Numbered from the stretch's first letter, positions 1-8,923 are shown. The stretch is DNA of 54,059 nucleotides from Rhizobiales bacterium CCH3-A5 (GCA_001556025.1 LSIB01000056.1:1-54059); one strand, 5' to 3'. A program made the numbers and translations. Notes: generated by a model not told the origin, from the letters alone.

Positions 1-656
1 GCCCCGCACCGCCTGCCGTCGCGGCGGCGACGGAGCCGCGCACGCCGACCGAGCGGATCGAACGCTACATCGTCAATTACGATGGCGGGCGCTGCTTCTT
101 CCTGTGGCCGCTGGAACTGGCTGAGAAGAAGGCGAACCTCGAGGGTTTCGGCAGCGGGGCCGAGCCGTTCGTCGCCTTCGACGCGGCCTTCAAGGCGGCG
201 CAGGGCTTCGAGGCGCAGATCAACCTCCGGCCCGTCACCGCGCAGCAATGCCCGATGGTCGAGTTCCTGCGCCAGAGCAGCGCCGGACTCGACCGCATGA
301 CGGGCCTGCAGATCAACACCTTCAACCTGAAAAGCGGCGACGCGCTGAACGGTTCGATCGAGAGCCCGGCGAAAGAGGTCGCCCTGCTTCTCGTCGGCGA
401 TGACGGCCTCGTCCACAATCTGTCGAGCTTCACGCGGCGGGAGGGCGCGCGCGCGCGTTTTGCCCTCAAGCTCGAATCGACCGGCCCGGCGATGCGCCCG
501 CAGACCGTGCTTGCGCTGGCGAGCCAGACCCCGCTGCCGGTGCTGTCCGGCCCCAACCCCGCGCCCGCGACCGAATTCTTTCCCAACCTCGCCCGCGACA
601 TCGCGGCCGCGGGCGGCAGGGTCGGGCTCGGCATCCGGTATTTCAGGATCTACTGA
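1..656 (+). CDS. C-terminal part of a probable Ser/Thr protein kinase (5' truncated by window edge)
   Basis: An open frame enters from the left edge (first full codon at position 3) and ends at TGA 654-656, giving about 217 residues. No kinase catalytic motif is visible, so only the C-terminal extension is here. It begins with a low-complexity Ala/Pro linker, then a segment RYIVNYDGGRCFFLWP and a later PVTAQQCPMVEFL. From memory this resembles the C-terminal sensor-like domain of rhizobial Ser/Thr kinases (YDGGxCFF ... TxxQCPxVxFL). The protein ends in a beta-rich stretch finishing RYFRIY. Its neighbours (caspase-like, OmpA-domain and VgrG-tip-like proteins) fit a signalling or secretion accessory island. 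The kinase assignment is inference from this tail only; it could be another envelope protein carrying the same C-terminal domain. Confidence 0.5.
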   Translation, partial: PAPPAVAAATEPRTPTERIERYIVNYDGGRCFFLWPLELAEKKANLEGFGSGAEPFVAFDAAFKAAQGFEAQINLRPVTAQQCPMVEFLRQSSAGLDRMTGLQINTFNLKSGDALNGSIESPAKEVALLLVGDDGLVHNLSSFTRREGARARFALKLESTGPAMRPQTVLALASQTPLPVLSGPNPAPATEFFPNLARDIAAAGGRVGLGIRYFRIY

Positions 657-680
657 CGCGGGCGAAGCAGACGGTTGTCG

Positions 681-965
681 TCAGGCGTCCTCCTCGCGGT
701 AGAGCGCGCCCCACTCGGCCTGCCAGAGGCCCCCGGCATCGACCACCACGACCGGCGCCTGGATCTCGTTGGCGAGGCGGATCGCCTGCCGGAACGCATC
801 GACCGGAGCCATCGGGTCGCTCTCGAAATCATTGACCAGATGCCCGCCCGCCAAAGCCGCCGGGCAGGAAATCGTGCCGGTCGGCCCGGCTTCGCCCTGG
901 GCGAGGCTGAGCGTGATGGCGTCGTCGGGGGTCTCGTCGACCTGTTCGAACCGGTTTGCGGCCAT
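681..965 (-). CDS. Small hypothetical protein, 94 aa
   Basis: A 94-residue acidic protein with no signal peptide or membrane segment. The start is well supported: AAGGAG lies six bases upstream of the ATG. I do not recognise the family. A hydrophobic strand VVVVDAGGLW near residue 75 and the alternation of acidic helices and short strands suggest a small folded cytosolic protein. It lies convergent to the probable kinase fragment and 67 bases downstream of the transglycosylase gene on the same strand, so it may be the last gene of the leftward operon. Confidence 0.7.
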   Translation of the reverse strand: MAANRFEQVDETPDDAITLSLAQGEAGPTGTISCPAALAGGHLVNDFESDPMAPVDAFRQAIRLANEIQAPVVVVDAGGLWQAEWGALYREEDA

Positions 966-1032
966 TCTTCACTCCTTCGTCATCACCCGCCGGGCCCCAC
1001 GGCCCGCACCGGCGCACCCCTGTCTGATCCGT

Positions 1033-2631
1033 CTACTTCTTCGTCGCGTTCTGCCCGGCGAGCCGGCGGACGCTGCCATAGCGGTCCAGCCGCAGCTTGA
1101 TCATGGCGTCGAACTTGGCGTGGACTTCGGCGACGGTCAGCGTCTTCGTCTCGCCGCCGGCCTCGGCATAGAAAATCGGCCGGTTGGCCTCGGCCGGGCG
1201 CGGCAACAGTTCGGCCGCCTTCGCGGTTGGCGTCTGTTCCATCGTCGCCATGAAGGACTGGGCGGCGTCGGGCCCGAGGAAATGGATCAGATAGACCTCG
1301 CCGCCGGTGAGATGGCGGCCCATCTGCTTTTCCAGCCTCAGTGTGTCGCGCTTCAGCATCTCGGCCGCCAGCAGCGCCGAGAGATAGGGCTCGCGCCTGA
1401 GATCGAGGATGCGCTGGCGCTCGGTGGCATCGGCGACCACGAACTGGCGGCCGGCCCGGGTGATGGTCTGCGCTTCGGCGGCCAGCCCATGGCGCGCGCC
1501 GAACTCGTCGACGACGCCGAGCCAGGTCTGCTCGATGAACTGGAACAGGCCGGTCGCCGAGGAGGTCTTGGCCTGAACGGCGGTGGCGAAGGACGATTCC
1601 TTGTCGGCGACCGCCATCAGCAGCGTCGGGTCCGCACCGACGATGCGGCCGGCGCGTACGATCGTATCGACCAGATGGCGGCGAATGCGGATCGGCCCGA
1701 AGGTCAGGATCTGCTCGGGGTCGCCGTTCCCGGCGACGACCGGAGCCTGCGGACGCTGACCCGTTTGCGCCGGCAGGCGCGGCGGCACGAGCAGGATGTT
1801 GCTCGGTGGCGGCGGCAGAGCCTGCGGTGAAGAGGCGGCTGTGGCATCGGGTCCCTGAGGCCGGATCGCCGCCAGAGCGGGGTTTGCCGTCAGCGCGAAC
1901 TGAGTCGCTTGCCGCGCCGCTTCGAGGTCGCTTTCCACCGAGGAGAGCACGAGCGAAGGTTTGGCCGGCCCGCTTCTGAGGTCAGGCAGATCGGGTTCGG
2001 CCAGTTGAAGCGTCTCGGGCTGCGGCTGGCGCGAGGCGATGGCGAAGCCGGCCAGCGCCACGGCCGACAGGATCGCGGCCGCGACGGCCATGACCGGACG
2101 CAGGAAGCCTCGCGCGGCGGACGTGGCGGGCGGTGGCGCGGCTGCGGCGCCGGCGCTCATGGCGGGCAAAGGCGCATCGTCTGGCATGCTCGCGGGAACC
2201 GGAGCGGGAGCAGGGGCGGCCACCACGTCGCGAAGCTTGGCGAACCAGCCGGCGCGCCCGGCCTGCGCCTCCCCCGAGAGCGCCGCCACATCCTGCGCCA
2301 TGCGCTGCGCCAGCGGCTGCGTCACGCCGGTTTCGCGCTGGAGCGTCGCGATCGTCGCGGCCTGCTTGCCTTCGGTCCCCAATGCGATCGCGTAGAACCA
2401 GCCCGACAGGCTGGCGCGCCGGTTCTCCAGCGGCGTCCCGACCGCCGGGTAGACCAGGTAGTTGCAGGCCTCGCAGGCCAGCGCCCGCAGACGCGGCCGG
2501 GGCGCGAAGACGCCGGTGCGGCCGCAGGCGGCGCAGGGCAGCGTCGTCGCGCCATGGCGCGCCGCCATCAGCACCGACAGGCAGCGCTCTTCCGGGAAAG
2601 CGGCCTGAAAGCTCTTGAAGCGTTGGCTCAT
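1033..2631 (-). CDS. Zinc-ribbon/HTH, membrane-anchored SLT-type lytic transglycosylase fusion
   Basis: A 532-residue protein in three parts. Residues 33-56 form a zinc ribbon (CAAC, 16 residues, CEAC), followed by LSGWFYAIALGTEGK and a helix-turn-helix-like helix pair to about residue 117. This block resembles the N-terminal zinc ribbon and adjoining region of IS1595/ISXO2-type transposases. After an Ala/Pro linker a single membrane helix spans about residues 179-199. A long linker leads to an SLT-type lysozyme-like domain from about residue 310: KESSFA with likely catalytic Glu345, then TSSATGLFQFIEQTW. The expected topology is cytosolic ribbon and periplasmic muramidase-like domain, cleaving peptidoglycan. 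The SLT call is secure; the role of the ribbon is unknown. It could be a local wall-opening enzyme for a secretion or spike apparatus. Confidence 0.8.
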   Translation of the reverse strand: MSQRFKSFQAAFPEERCLSVLMAARHGATTLPCAACGRTGVFAPRPRLRALACEACNYLVYPAVGTPLENRRASLSGWFYAIALGTEGKQAATIATLQRETGVTQPLAQRMAQDVAALSGEAQAGRAGWFAKLRDVVAAPAPAPVPASMPDDAPLPAMSAGAAAAPPPATSAARGFLRPVMAVAAAILSAVALAGFAIASRQPQPETLQLAEPDLPDLRSGPAKPSLVLSSVESDLEAARQATQFALTANPALAAIRPQGPDATAASSPQALPPPPSNILLVPPRLPAQTGQRPQAPVVAGNGDPEQILTFGPIRIRRHLVDTIVRAGRIVGADPTLLMAVADKESSFATAVQAKTSSATGLFQFIEQTWLGVVDEFGARHGLAAEAQTITRAGRQFVVADATERQRILDLRREPYLSALLAAEMLKRDTLRLEKQMGRHLTGGEVYLIHFLGPDAAQSFMATMEQTPTAKAAELLPRPAEANRPIFYAEAGGETKTLTVAEVHAKFDAMIKLRLDRYGSVRRLAGQNATKK

Positions 2632-2721
2632 GCTGCTGACCGCCGTATCACGGCCGGGTTGCCATCGTGGTCTCTGCTCCCGTTGGGGAAGGCTACTCCG
2701 GAAGCGGCCGGGTCACAATCA

Positions 2722-4302
2722 TCAGGCGTGCAGCAGGCCAAGACGTCCGAGGCTGCCCAGATGCATCGCGATATCCTCGGGCTTCACGGCTTTCGGCAGG
2801 GGCGGCGCGTCGCCGGCCGGTCGGGGCGCCGTTTCGAGATAGGCGTTCATTGCAGCCAGCAGCGCCGCAGCGTCGCGCGTGCCGTCGAGCAGGCTGAGGA
2901 AATGGCGCACGAGATCGTCGTCCAGCGCCACCGTGCGGTGCCTGAGATCGGTCACCTCGCGCCCGCTCTTCGCCTGCCAGCGGGCATAGGCGCTGGCAAC
3001 CGGGCGTTCGCCCGCAGTGACGCCGAGCGCCGGCGGATCGAGATGGATCTCCAGCAGGGCGGCCCGGAACATCGCCATCAGCGCCTCGTCGAGACGGGCC
3101 GTCTCGCGCGCGGCGTCCGGCCCCGGCGCGATACCTGCCTCGGCCAGCGAAAGCGCGACGAGGTCGCCATAAGCGATCGCGGCCGGCCAGCACCCTGCGA
3201 GCCGCCGCAGCGCCGCCTTCGCGACCGGCAGGTCGATCACCAGCTTGACGCCGCCGGCGAAGGCGAAGCCGACCGCGCCGGGGCGGGATGCGGACGCCTC
3301 GTCGGGCGCCTCGCTGACATCGGCGGCAAGATGGTACGCCGCCAGCGACATCCCATCCTCCGGCCTGCCCAGAGTGAGCCCGGCGCGGCAAAGCAGCGTC
3401 TGGCGGAAGAAGCGACCGACGATCAGGTCGAGCGCCTGCTGGCGCAGTACCGGCGGGTGAGGCGAGATGTTGGCGAGAATGTCGCGCGCTGGCCCGCGTA
3501 CGGCCTCGAACCGGTTCGGGAAGGATTCGTCGGCGAGATATCGCAGGCCGTGGCGCTCCGCCGCCGTCACCACCTCGGTCAGGCTGAAGGCGCGCGAGAT
3601 CGGGTTGAGGTCGTCATGGTAGAGGACGTCGTCGGACAAGGCGTCGATCTGTTCGGACCGCGCCCGCAGCGCCGCGCCATAGAAGGACTTCGGATCGGTC
3701 GCTTCGGCGATGGTTTTCAGCGCGACGCGCGCCTGACGGATCTGCGCCGCGGGCTCCGCGATGTTGCGGATGGCGAAAAGCATGACGTCGCGCGCCATGT
3801 CGCGCATCCGGCAACCCGGCAGCGCGTTGTAGCTGACATAGGCGACGCCATGGGGCGCGAGCATCGTCCCGAAGATCGAAAGGATATGGTCCCGCACCGG
3901 GTCCGGCACCCAGGAATAGACGCCATGCGCGATGATGTAGTCGAACTCGCCGAGGTCCGCCGCCACCGCCATGATGTCGGCATGGACGAAATCGATATTC
4001 GCGAGTCCAAGCTCGGTCGCACGCCGTTTCGCCGCGGCGATGGCGCTGCCTGACAGATCGACCCCGACGAACCGGCCCTCCGGGCTGGCGAAGGCGAGCG
4101 GCAGCAGATTGCCGCCGGAGCCGCAGCCGAGCTCGAGCACGCGCGCCCGTGCGCAGGAGGCCGGCTGCAGCCCATGCGCATGCGCGATGGTGGCGAGCCG
4201 GGCGGGCTGCGTCTGCGGGAAGGCATGGCCGCTATAGGCCATCGCATCATAGGGATTGACGCGCTGGCCGGCGCTGTCCGAAACCGGGGCTGTGTTGGTC
4301 AT
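2722..4302 (-). CDS. Class I SAM methyltransferase with methyltransferase-regulatory domain (PKMT-like)
   Basis: A 526-residue protein. The SAM-binding motif I is ELGCGSGGN at residues 57-65, and HADIM and YVSYNALPG are later Rossmann-fold signatures. The C-terminal half matches the layout of the methyltransferase regulatory domain found in rickettsial-type protein lysine methyltransferases, where the substrate is an outer-membrane protein. The ATG overlaps the stop of the upstream OmpA-domain gene by one base (TGATG), so translation is coupled. The open frame continues upstream but has no start there and lies inside the OmpA gene, so the coupled ATG is chosen. The SAM-methyltransferase call is firm; protein methylation of the OmpA-type neighbour is inference. 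Confidence 0.8.
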   Translation of the reverse strand: MTNTAPVSDSAGQRVNPYDAMAYSGHAFPQTQPARLATIAHAHGLQPASCARARVLELGCGSGGNLLPLAFASPEGRFVGVDLSGSAIAAAKRRATELGLANIDFVHADIMAVAADLGEFDYIIAHGVYSWVPDPVRDHILSIFGTMLAPHGVAYVSYNALPGCRMRDMARDVMLFAIRNIAEPAAQIRQARVALKTIAEATDPKSFYGAALRARSEQIDALSDDVLYHDDLNPISRAFSLTEVVTAAERHGLRYLADESFPNRFEAVRGPARDILANISPHPPVLRQQALDLIVGRFFRQTLLCRAGLTLGRPEDGMSLAAYHLAADVSEAPDEASASRPGAVGFAFAGGVKLVIDLPVAKAALRRLAGCWPAAIAYGDLVALSLAEAGIAPGPDAARETARLDEALMAMFRAALLEIHLDPPALGVTAGERPVASAYARWQAKSGREVTDLRHRTVALDDDLVRHFLSLLDGTRDAAALLAAMNAYLETAPRPAGDAPPLPKAVKPEDIAMHLGSLGRLGLLHA

Positions 4303-5480
4303 CAGCAGTCGAGCACCTTGAACTCCACGCGCCGGTCCAGCGCGTCGCTGGCGTCGTCCTTGCCGGTCCCGATCAGGTTCTCGCGAAAGCCCATGCCGGT
4401 CGCGATCAGGCTGGCCCCGCCCGTCGGAGCGCCTGTCTTCAGCAGCTCCATGACGAAATTGGCGCGCAGCACCGACAGCCGCTCGTTGAGCGTGGCCGGC
4501 CCGGTGCGCGAGGTATGCCCGACGATTTCGAGGCAGGCCTTCTTCTGGCGTGTCCGCGTCGCGATCTGGCTGAGCCACATCGGATAGGGCTCGGTGATCT
4601 TGGCATCGTCGACGAACTGCGTCGAACCCGGCCTGAAGAGAAGCTTGACGAGGAGCTTGCGCGACTCCAGCCCCGCATCGACGAGCGCGGCGAAGGCATC
4701 GACAGCCTCCTCGCGCCGGCCGAGTTTCTCGCTGGCGAGATAGGTGCCGATCCGCACCCGGTGCTGGTCGCCGCCCGGCAACCGGCCCGCCGAACGGTAG
4801 TAAGCGAGCGCCTCGCGATAGCGCTGGGCCTCATATTCGAGGATGCCGTCATTGATCAGCGCGCCGGCCGTGAGCCGCTCGACATAAGCGGGGTCGAGCG
4901 CGTCGCCGAGCTTCGTGCCCTGGCAGGTCTTGATGTAGGCGTCGGTCGCCGGATCCTGCCCCCAGACCGGCGCGTCGCGATAATAGGCGGTCGGCGTCAC
5001 GTCCACGCCCTCGGGCCGGGCGCGCGCGACGCCCTTCGAGACCACCGTCCGCGAGGCGAGATCAGCCATGGTGAAGCAGATGCGGAAGGCGTCGCGCGGC
5101 CCCTGGACGTCGCCGAGACTGTTGATCGCGGTGAAGGTGCCGACCAGCACCACGGGCTTGCGCGCCAGCGACTCCGAATTGAAGGGCAGCAACGTAAAAC
5201 GCGGATGCGCCGTCCGGACGAGTTCGGCAAGCGTCTCCTGCATCGCCCGCGTCGCCGTCGACTGCGCCCCCGAGACCCCGTCGATCAGCGGGTCGATCAC
5301 TAGTTCGACCGGACCGGGCGGCAGGTTCGCCTTCCCGAACAGATCGTCGGCGGCGCGGCGCACCGCGTCTGGATAGGGGATCGGCGCCGGCGGAGCGGGC
5401 TGCGCCAGCACGGGCAACGTCAGGCCGAGCAACAGGGCGAGGCCGGGAGCGTGGCGGGCGGCGCGGGCGATCAACAGCAT
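4302..5480 (-). CDS. Secreted OmpA-domain (peptidoglycan-binding) protein
   Basis: A 392-residue exported protein. The signal peptide is residues 1-26 (hydrophobic core ALLLGLTLPVLA). The middle region (about 27-265) has no family I recognise, but contains a TPR-like stretch, YEAQRYREALAYYRSAG. The C-terminal 120 residues are an OmpA/MotB-like domain: LFRPGSTQF, then LEIVGHTSRTGPATLNERLS and a final DRRVEFKV. I chose ATG 5480 over the upstream ATG at 5516 because AGGAG precedes it by ten bases and it starts directly at the signal peptide. It is coupled by TGATG to the methyltransferase gene. It probably anchors a periplasmic or outer-membrane complex to the wall. Confidence 0.82.
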   Translation of the reverse strand: MLLIARAARHAPGLALLLGLTLPVLAQPAPPAPIPYPDAVRRAADDLFGKANLPPGPVELVIDPLIDGVSGAQSTATRAMQETLAELVRTAHPRFTLLPFNSESLARKPVVLVGTFTAINSLGDVQGPRDAFRICFTMADLASRTVVSKGVARARPEGVDVTPTAYYRDAPVWGQDPATDAYIKTCQGTKLGDALDPAYVERLTAGALINDGILEYEAQRYREALAYYRSAGRLPGGDQHRVRIGTYLASEKLGRREEAVDAFAALVDAGLESRKLLVKLLFRPGSTQFVDDAKITEPYPMWLSQIATRTRQKKACLEIVGHTSRTGPATLNERLSVLRANFVMELLKTGAPTGGASLIATGMGFRENLIGTGKDDASDALDRRVEFKVLDC

Positions 5481-5553
5481 GATGGCGACGCTCCTGTTCT
5501 CGTGACGAAAGCGCAAGACGGCGCGCCCGTGATCGGCCGACGCGTCTGCAGCC

Positions 5554-7023
5554 TCAGCGGCATTGTCTCAGCACATCCCGGATCTGGTCCGAAAACTCGC
5601 CGAGCTGCGCGCGCGCCAGCGCGCTGGCGCAGGCGGCTTGTGTCGGGCGCGCGACCGGCGTGGCAGCCACCGTCTCGCCGAGGCGGCGATCGACCGGCGC
5701 CGGGCGTGGCGGGGTGGAGAGTTGCACCGGCGGCTCGGCAGGTCCCAGCGTCAACGTTCCCAGCCGGGCGGCCATGGCCTGCTCCTGCATGAAGCGCTCC
5801 TCATCGAGGCGGCGACGCTCGGTTTCGAGCGAGGCCAGTTCGGCGTCCTTGCGGGCGAGTTCCGAGGCGAGACGCTCTTTCTCGACCCGTTCGGCGGCGG
5901 CCCGGTCCGGCCGGGCGGGCTGAACGGGCGCGGGGGCGATCGTCGGAGCCGTGGCGACGCCCTCCATGGCGCGGCGCGCCAGCGTCTCGGCCGCCTGCTG
6001 GCGCTCGCGCTCGGCCTGCTTCAGCCGCTCCAGCAGCGCTCGCTCGCGCTCGCTGAACTCGCGCGCGAGCCTGTCGCGGTCGCGCTCCTCGACCGCGCGC
6101 CGCTCGATCAGGTCGAGCTTGGTGCGGGCGTCGATCGCGAAGAAGCTGGTCGGGAACCGCTTGATGAAACCGTTCAGCACGGAAGGATCGTCGCTGGCGC
6201 GGATGGCGCGCCAGACATCGGCGTCGGTCTCCTCGCGGTTGAGGTAGAAATCGCCCAGCAGCGACAGCGACAGCTCCGGCGTCTGCCGCCCGCCGGTCGC
6301 GTCGTGGACGACCTTCTGGACGCGGCGGAACATGCTGGCGATCTCGAGGCCCGGCGTCTGGATCTCCTGAACGAGCGCGGCCGTGAACGGGCTGTTGCGG
6401 CCAGCGCCGTCGGCGGCGACGTCGTTGGCCTGCGTGGCATAGGCCACGACCATGCCCTGCGCCCGCGCGATCGGAGCCAGGCCGTTGCCGACCGCGAAAC
6501 TCCGTGTCGCCTGCTTGCTCGCGAGCTGGCGCACGAACGGGTTGTTGCGGCAGGCGTCCAGCACCATGATCTTGACGCCCCTGGCGAAGCCGAGCGCGGT
6601 GATGACGTCGTTGAGCCGCGTCGTCTCGTACTGGACGCTGACCTCGTCCTCGACGCGGGCCTCGACCGGCACCAAATAGTTCTCGCCGTTGAACTGCAGC
6701 CCGTGACCGGCATAGTAGAACAGCACCGCGTCGGCATCGCGCGCCAGCCGGGCGAAGCGCGTCACCGCCTGGTCCATGCCGCGTTTGTCGAGGTCGAGCC
6801 CGTCCACCACTTCGAAGCCGACCTTGCGCAGCGCGCCGGTCATGTCGCGCGCGTCGTTCAGCGTGTTGGGCAGCGGCTGCGCGTTGCGATAGCTCGAATT
6901 GCCGATGACGAGCGCGACCCGCCGCTCCTCGGCCAAAGCCGGCAGCGCGAGGATCTGGAGCACCAGGGCCAGCAGCAGGGCAAGCCTTTGCATCGGCGAC
7001 AGTCTTGGCATCGGGGACATCAT
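5554..7023 (-). CDS. Exported caspase-like (peptidase C14 family) protein with intact catalytic dyad
   Basis: A 489-residue protein. A signal peptide covers about residues 1-31. The caspase-like domain (about 34-265) starts RVALVIGNSSY and has both catalytic residues: His107 in YYAGHG and Cys158 in LDACRNNPF. Residues about 295-425 are rich in Glu/Arg heptads (ERDRDRLAREFSERERALLE), predicting a long coiled coil, followed by a Pro-rich linker and a short tail with two cysteines. Bacterial orthocaspases of this layout are secreted cysteine peptidases cutting after basic residues. AGGAA lies just before tandem ATGs, so translation starts at 7023 or 7020. It is divergent from the DUF4399 genes across a 164-base gap and has an inactive paralogue at 8913-10814. 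Confidence 0.88.
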   Translation of the reverse strand: MMSPMPRLSPMQRLALLLALVLQILALPALAEERRVALVIGNSSYRNAQPLPNTLNDARDMTGALRKVGFEVVDGLDLDKRGMDQAVTRFARLARDADAVLFYYAGHGLQFNGENYLVPVEARVEDEVSVQYETTRLNDVITALGFARGVKIMVLDACRNNPFVRQLASKQATRSFAVGNGLAPIARAQGMVVAYATQANDVAADGAGRNSPFTAALVQEIQTPGLEIASMFRRVQKVVHDATGGRQTPELSLSLLGDFYLNREETDADVWRAIRASDDPSVLNGFIKRFPTSFFAIDARTKLDLIERRAVEERDRDRLAREFSERERALLERLKQAERERQQAAETLARRAMEGVATAPTIAPAPVQPARPDRAAAERVEKERLASELARKDAELASLETERRRLDEERFMQEQAMAARLGTLTLGPAEPPVQLSTPPRPAPVDRRLGETVAATPVARPTQAACASALARAQLGEFSDQIRDVLRQCR

Positions 7024-7128
7024 CGGATTCCTGTGGGGAAGCTACCGGACGCAGGCGTCGGAATCCAGTCGAATCCGACTGATCCGGATCGCCCGCAAAG
7101 TCTCTGCCTTCAAGAGGTTGCCGATTTC

Positions 7129-7157
7129 TTGCCCTGACGCCGGCAGGCTGTTAGCAT
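7129..7157 (+). promoter_or_regulatory. Candidate sigma-70-type promoter for the DUF4399/pseudo-caspase operon
   Basis: In the 164-base divergent gap between the caspase gene and the DUF4399 genes, TTGCCC (7129-7134) and TAGCAT (7152-7157) are separated by exactly 17 bases and lie about 30 bases upstream of the start at 7188. Match to consensus is moderate. I see no operator palindrome in this gap. Confidence 0.35.
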
Positions 7158-7187
7158 TCGCGTCCTGGCGAGAATGGAGAGACGCGG

Positions 7188-8438
7188 ATGTGCTTCGTCC
7201 GGCCTGGCCGGTTCCTCTGCGTCGCGGCATTCCTGACGGCGCTGGCGTTGATGTTCGCGCCGGCTGCGCGGGCGCAGCAGCGCAGCCCGGCCCCGTCCGG
7301 CGTGACGCTGAAGTTCTTGGGCCTGCAGAACGGCGCGCGCGTCGTCGGTCCCAAGCTCACGGTCCGCTTCGAGATCAGCGGCATGGAGGTCGTTCCGGCC
7401 GGCACCGCGCGACGCCATGCCGGCCATCACCACCTGCTGATCGACACGCCGCTGCCGGCGCTCGACCGGCCGATCCCGGCCGATTTCAACCATCTGCATT
7501 TCGGCGGCGGCCAGACCGAGACCGAGATTTCGCTGCCTCCGGGCCGGCACCGGCTGCAACTCCTCTTCGCCGACCATGATCACGTCCCGCATAATCCGCC
7601 GGTGATGTCGGAGGCGATCGAGATCGAGGTCGTGGCCGGGGTGGAGGAAAAGCCGCGCACGGCCGCTGCGCCCGGCGCGCGCGTGTTCTTCCGCGATCTC
7701 GCCGACGGCGCGACGATCCCGCCCCGCGCGACGATCCGCTTCGGCGTCGAGAACATCGCAATCTCGCCGGCGGGGACGCCGCATGCCAGCGGCGGCCACC
7801 ATCATCTCCTGATCGATACGGAAACTCCGGCGCTCGACCGCGAAATCCCCAGTGATTTCAACCATGTCCATTTCGGCCGGGGCCAGACCGAATACGAACT
7901 CAACCTGCCGCCCGGCGAGCATACGCTGCAATTGCTGATGGGCGACCACGACCATGTCCCGCATGATCCGCCGGTCATGTCGCAGCGCATCCGGGTCAGG
8001 GTCGTCGAGGGGGCGGCGGCACCGGCAGCGGCCTCAGTGGCCGCGCCGACATCCGGCCGCAAGCCCTCGCCGCCGGACGCTGTGGTCTATTTCATCTATC
8101 CGCGCGACGGCGAGACGATCTACCCCCGTTCGACCATCCGCTTCGGCCTGCGGAACATGGGCGTCGCGCCCGCGGGCGTCGACAAACCCGACACCGGCCA
8201 TCACCACCTGATCATCGACGCGCCGACGCCGCCTCTCGACGTCGCGATCCCGGCCGATCTCAACCATCTGCACTTCGGCGGCGGCCAGGTCGAGAAAGTG
8301 GTCACGCTCAAGCCGGGCTGGCACACGCTCCAGCTCATCCTCGCCGACGACCAGCATGTGCCGCATGATCCGCCCGTCATGTCGGAGCGGATCAGGGTCT
8401 TCGTCGGCAATCCCCGCAAGACGGCGCGCAGGCGATGA
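7188..8438 (+). CDS. Exported protein with three tandem DUF4399 domains
   Basis: A 416-residue protein: signal peptide 1-29, then three DUF4399 repeats at about 33-138, 160-265 and 300-410. Each repeat carries the same His-rich motifs in order: GHHHLLID (or GHHHLIID), then F/LNHLHFGGGQ (or NHVHFGRGQ), then DHDHVPHxPPVMS (DQHVPHDPPVMS in the last). Each unit also has a conserved G(V/I)xPAG before the first motif. The spacing of histidines looks metal-binding, but no function is established for the family as far as I know. GGAGAGA precedes the ATG. The stop overlaps the next gene by ATGA, so the two are coupled. Confidence 0.85.
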   Translation: MCFVRPGRFLCVAAFLTALALMFAPAARAQQRSPAPSGVTLKFLGLQNGARVVGPKLTVRFEISGMEVVPAGTARRHAGHHHLLIDTPLPALDRPIPADFNHLHFGGGQTETEISLPPGRHRLQLLFADHDHVPHNPPVMSEAIEIEVVAGVEEKPRTAAAPGARVFFRDLADGATIPPRATIRFGVENIAISPAGTPHASGGHHHLLIDTETPALDREIPSDFNHVHFGRGQTEYELNLPPGEHTLQLLMGDHDHVPHDPPVMSQRIRVRVVEGAAAPAAASVAAPTSGRKPSPPDAVVYFIYPRDGETIYPRSTIRFGLRNMGVAPAGVDKPDTGHHHLIIDAPTPPLDVAIPADLNHLHFGGGQVEKVVTLKPGWHTLQLILADDQHVPHDPPVMSERIRVFVGNPRKTARRR

Positions 8439-8923
8439 CCAGAACGATCTTGCGACGGATGACCATGATCGCCGGGCTCGGCCTGCTTGCCGCCGCGTGG
8501 CCGGCAGCGCAGCCGGCCGCGCAGCACGCAGGCCACCAGAACCATGGGCAGCCCGCGCAGACCGCCAAGCGCCAGCCCGCGCCGCGCGGCGCGCAGGTCT
8601 ATTTCCATTACCCGCTCGACGGCATCAGCGTGTCCGAGCGCTTCACCGTCCGCATCGGCCTGAAGGAAATGGGCGTCGCGCCCGCCGGCGTCACCACGCC
8701 GGCGACCGGGCATCACCATCTGCTGATCGATGTCGACAGCATCGTGCCCGACCAGCCGATCCCGGCCGACTATAACCATATCCATCTCGGCAACGGCCAG
8801 ACGGAGGTCGTGGTCACCTTGCCCAAGGGTCGCCATACGCTGCAATTGCTGCTGGGCGACCACGCCCATGTGCCGCATGACCCGCCGGTGATGTCCCAGA
8901 AGATCAGGATCAATGTCCGCTAG
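8435..8923 (+). CDS. Exported single-domain DUF4399 protein
   Basis: A 162-residue protein with a signal peptide or N-terminal membrane segment in about residues 8-30, a short His/Gln-rich linker, and one DUF4399 unit at about 55-162. The motifs are GHHHLLID, NHIHLGNGQ and DHAHVPHDPPVMS, nearly identical to those in the upstream triple-repeat protein, which points to local duplication. It is coupled at both ends: ATGA with the upstream gene, and an 11-base overlap with the downstream pseudo-caspase gene. This suggests stoichiometric production of all three proteins. Confidence 0.85.
   Translation: MTRTILRRMTMIAGLGLLAAAWPAAQPAAQHAGHQNHGQPAQTAKRQPAPRGAQVYFHYPLDGISVSERFTVRIGLKEMGVAPAGVTTPATGHHHLLIDVDSIVPDQPIPADYNHIHLGNGQTEVVVTLPKGRHTLQLLLGDHAHVPHDPPVMSQKIRINVR

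Noticed and set aside
1033..2631. Treating the IS1595-like N-terminus as an IS remnant
   Set aside because: There is no transposase catalytic domain or terminal inverted repeat, and the frame is intact from a good start into the SLT domain. It is a domain fusion, not a broken IS.
1909..4053. A 714-codon plus-strand open frame across the transglycosylase and methyltransferase genes
   Set aside because: Antisense shadow of two clear genes; Arg/Gly-rich with no domain and it spans the gap between them.
7188..8923. Reading the His-rich DUF4399 repeats as a tandem DNA repeat
   Set aside because: The similarity is at the protein level (conserved His motifs about 110-140 residues apart); the DNA copies have diverged and do not form a direct repeat array.
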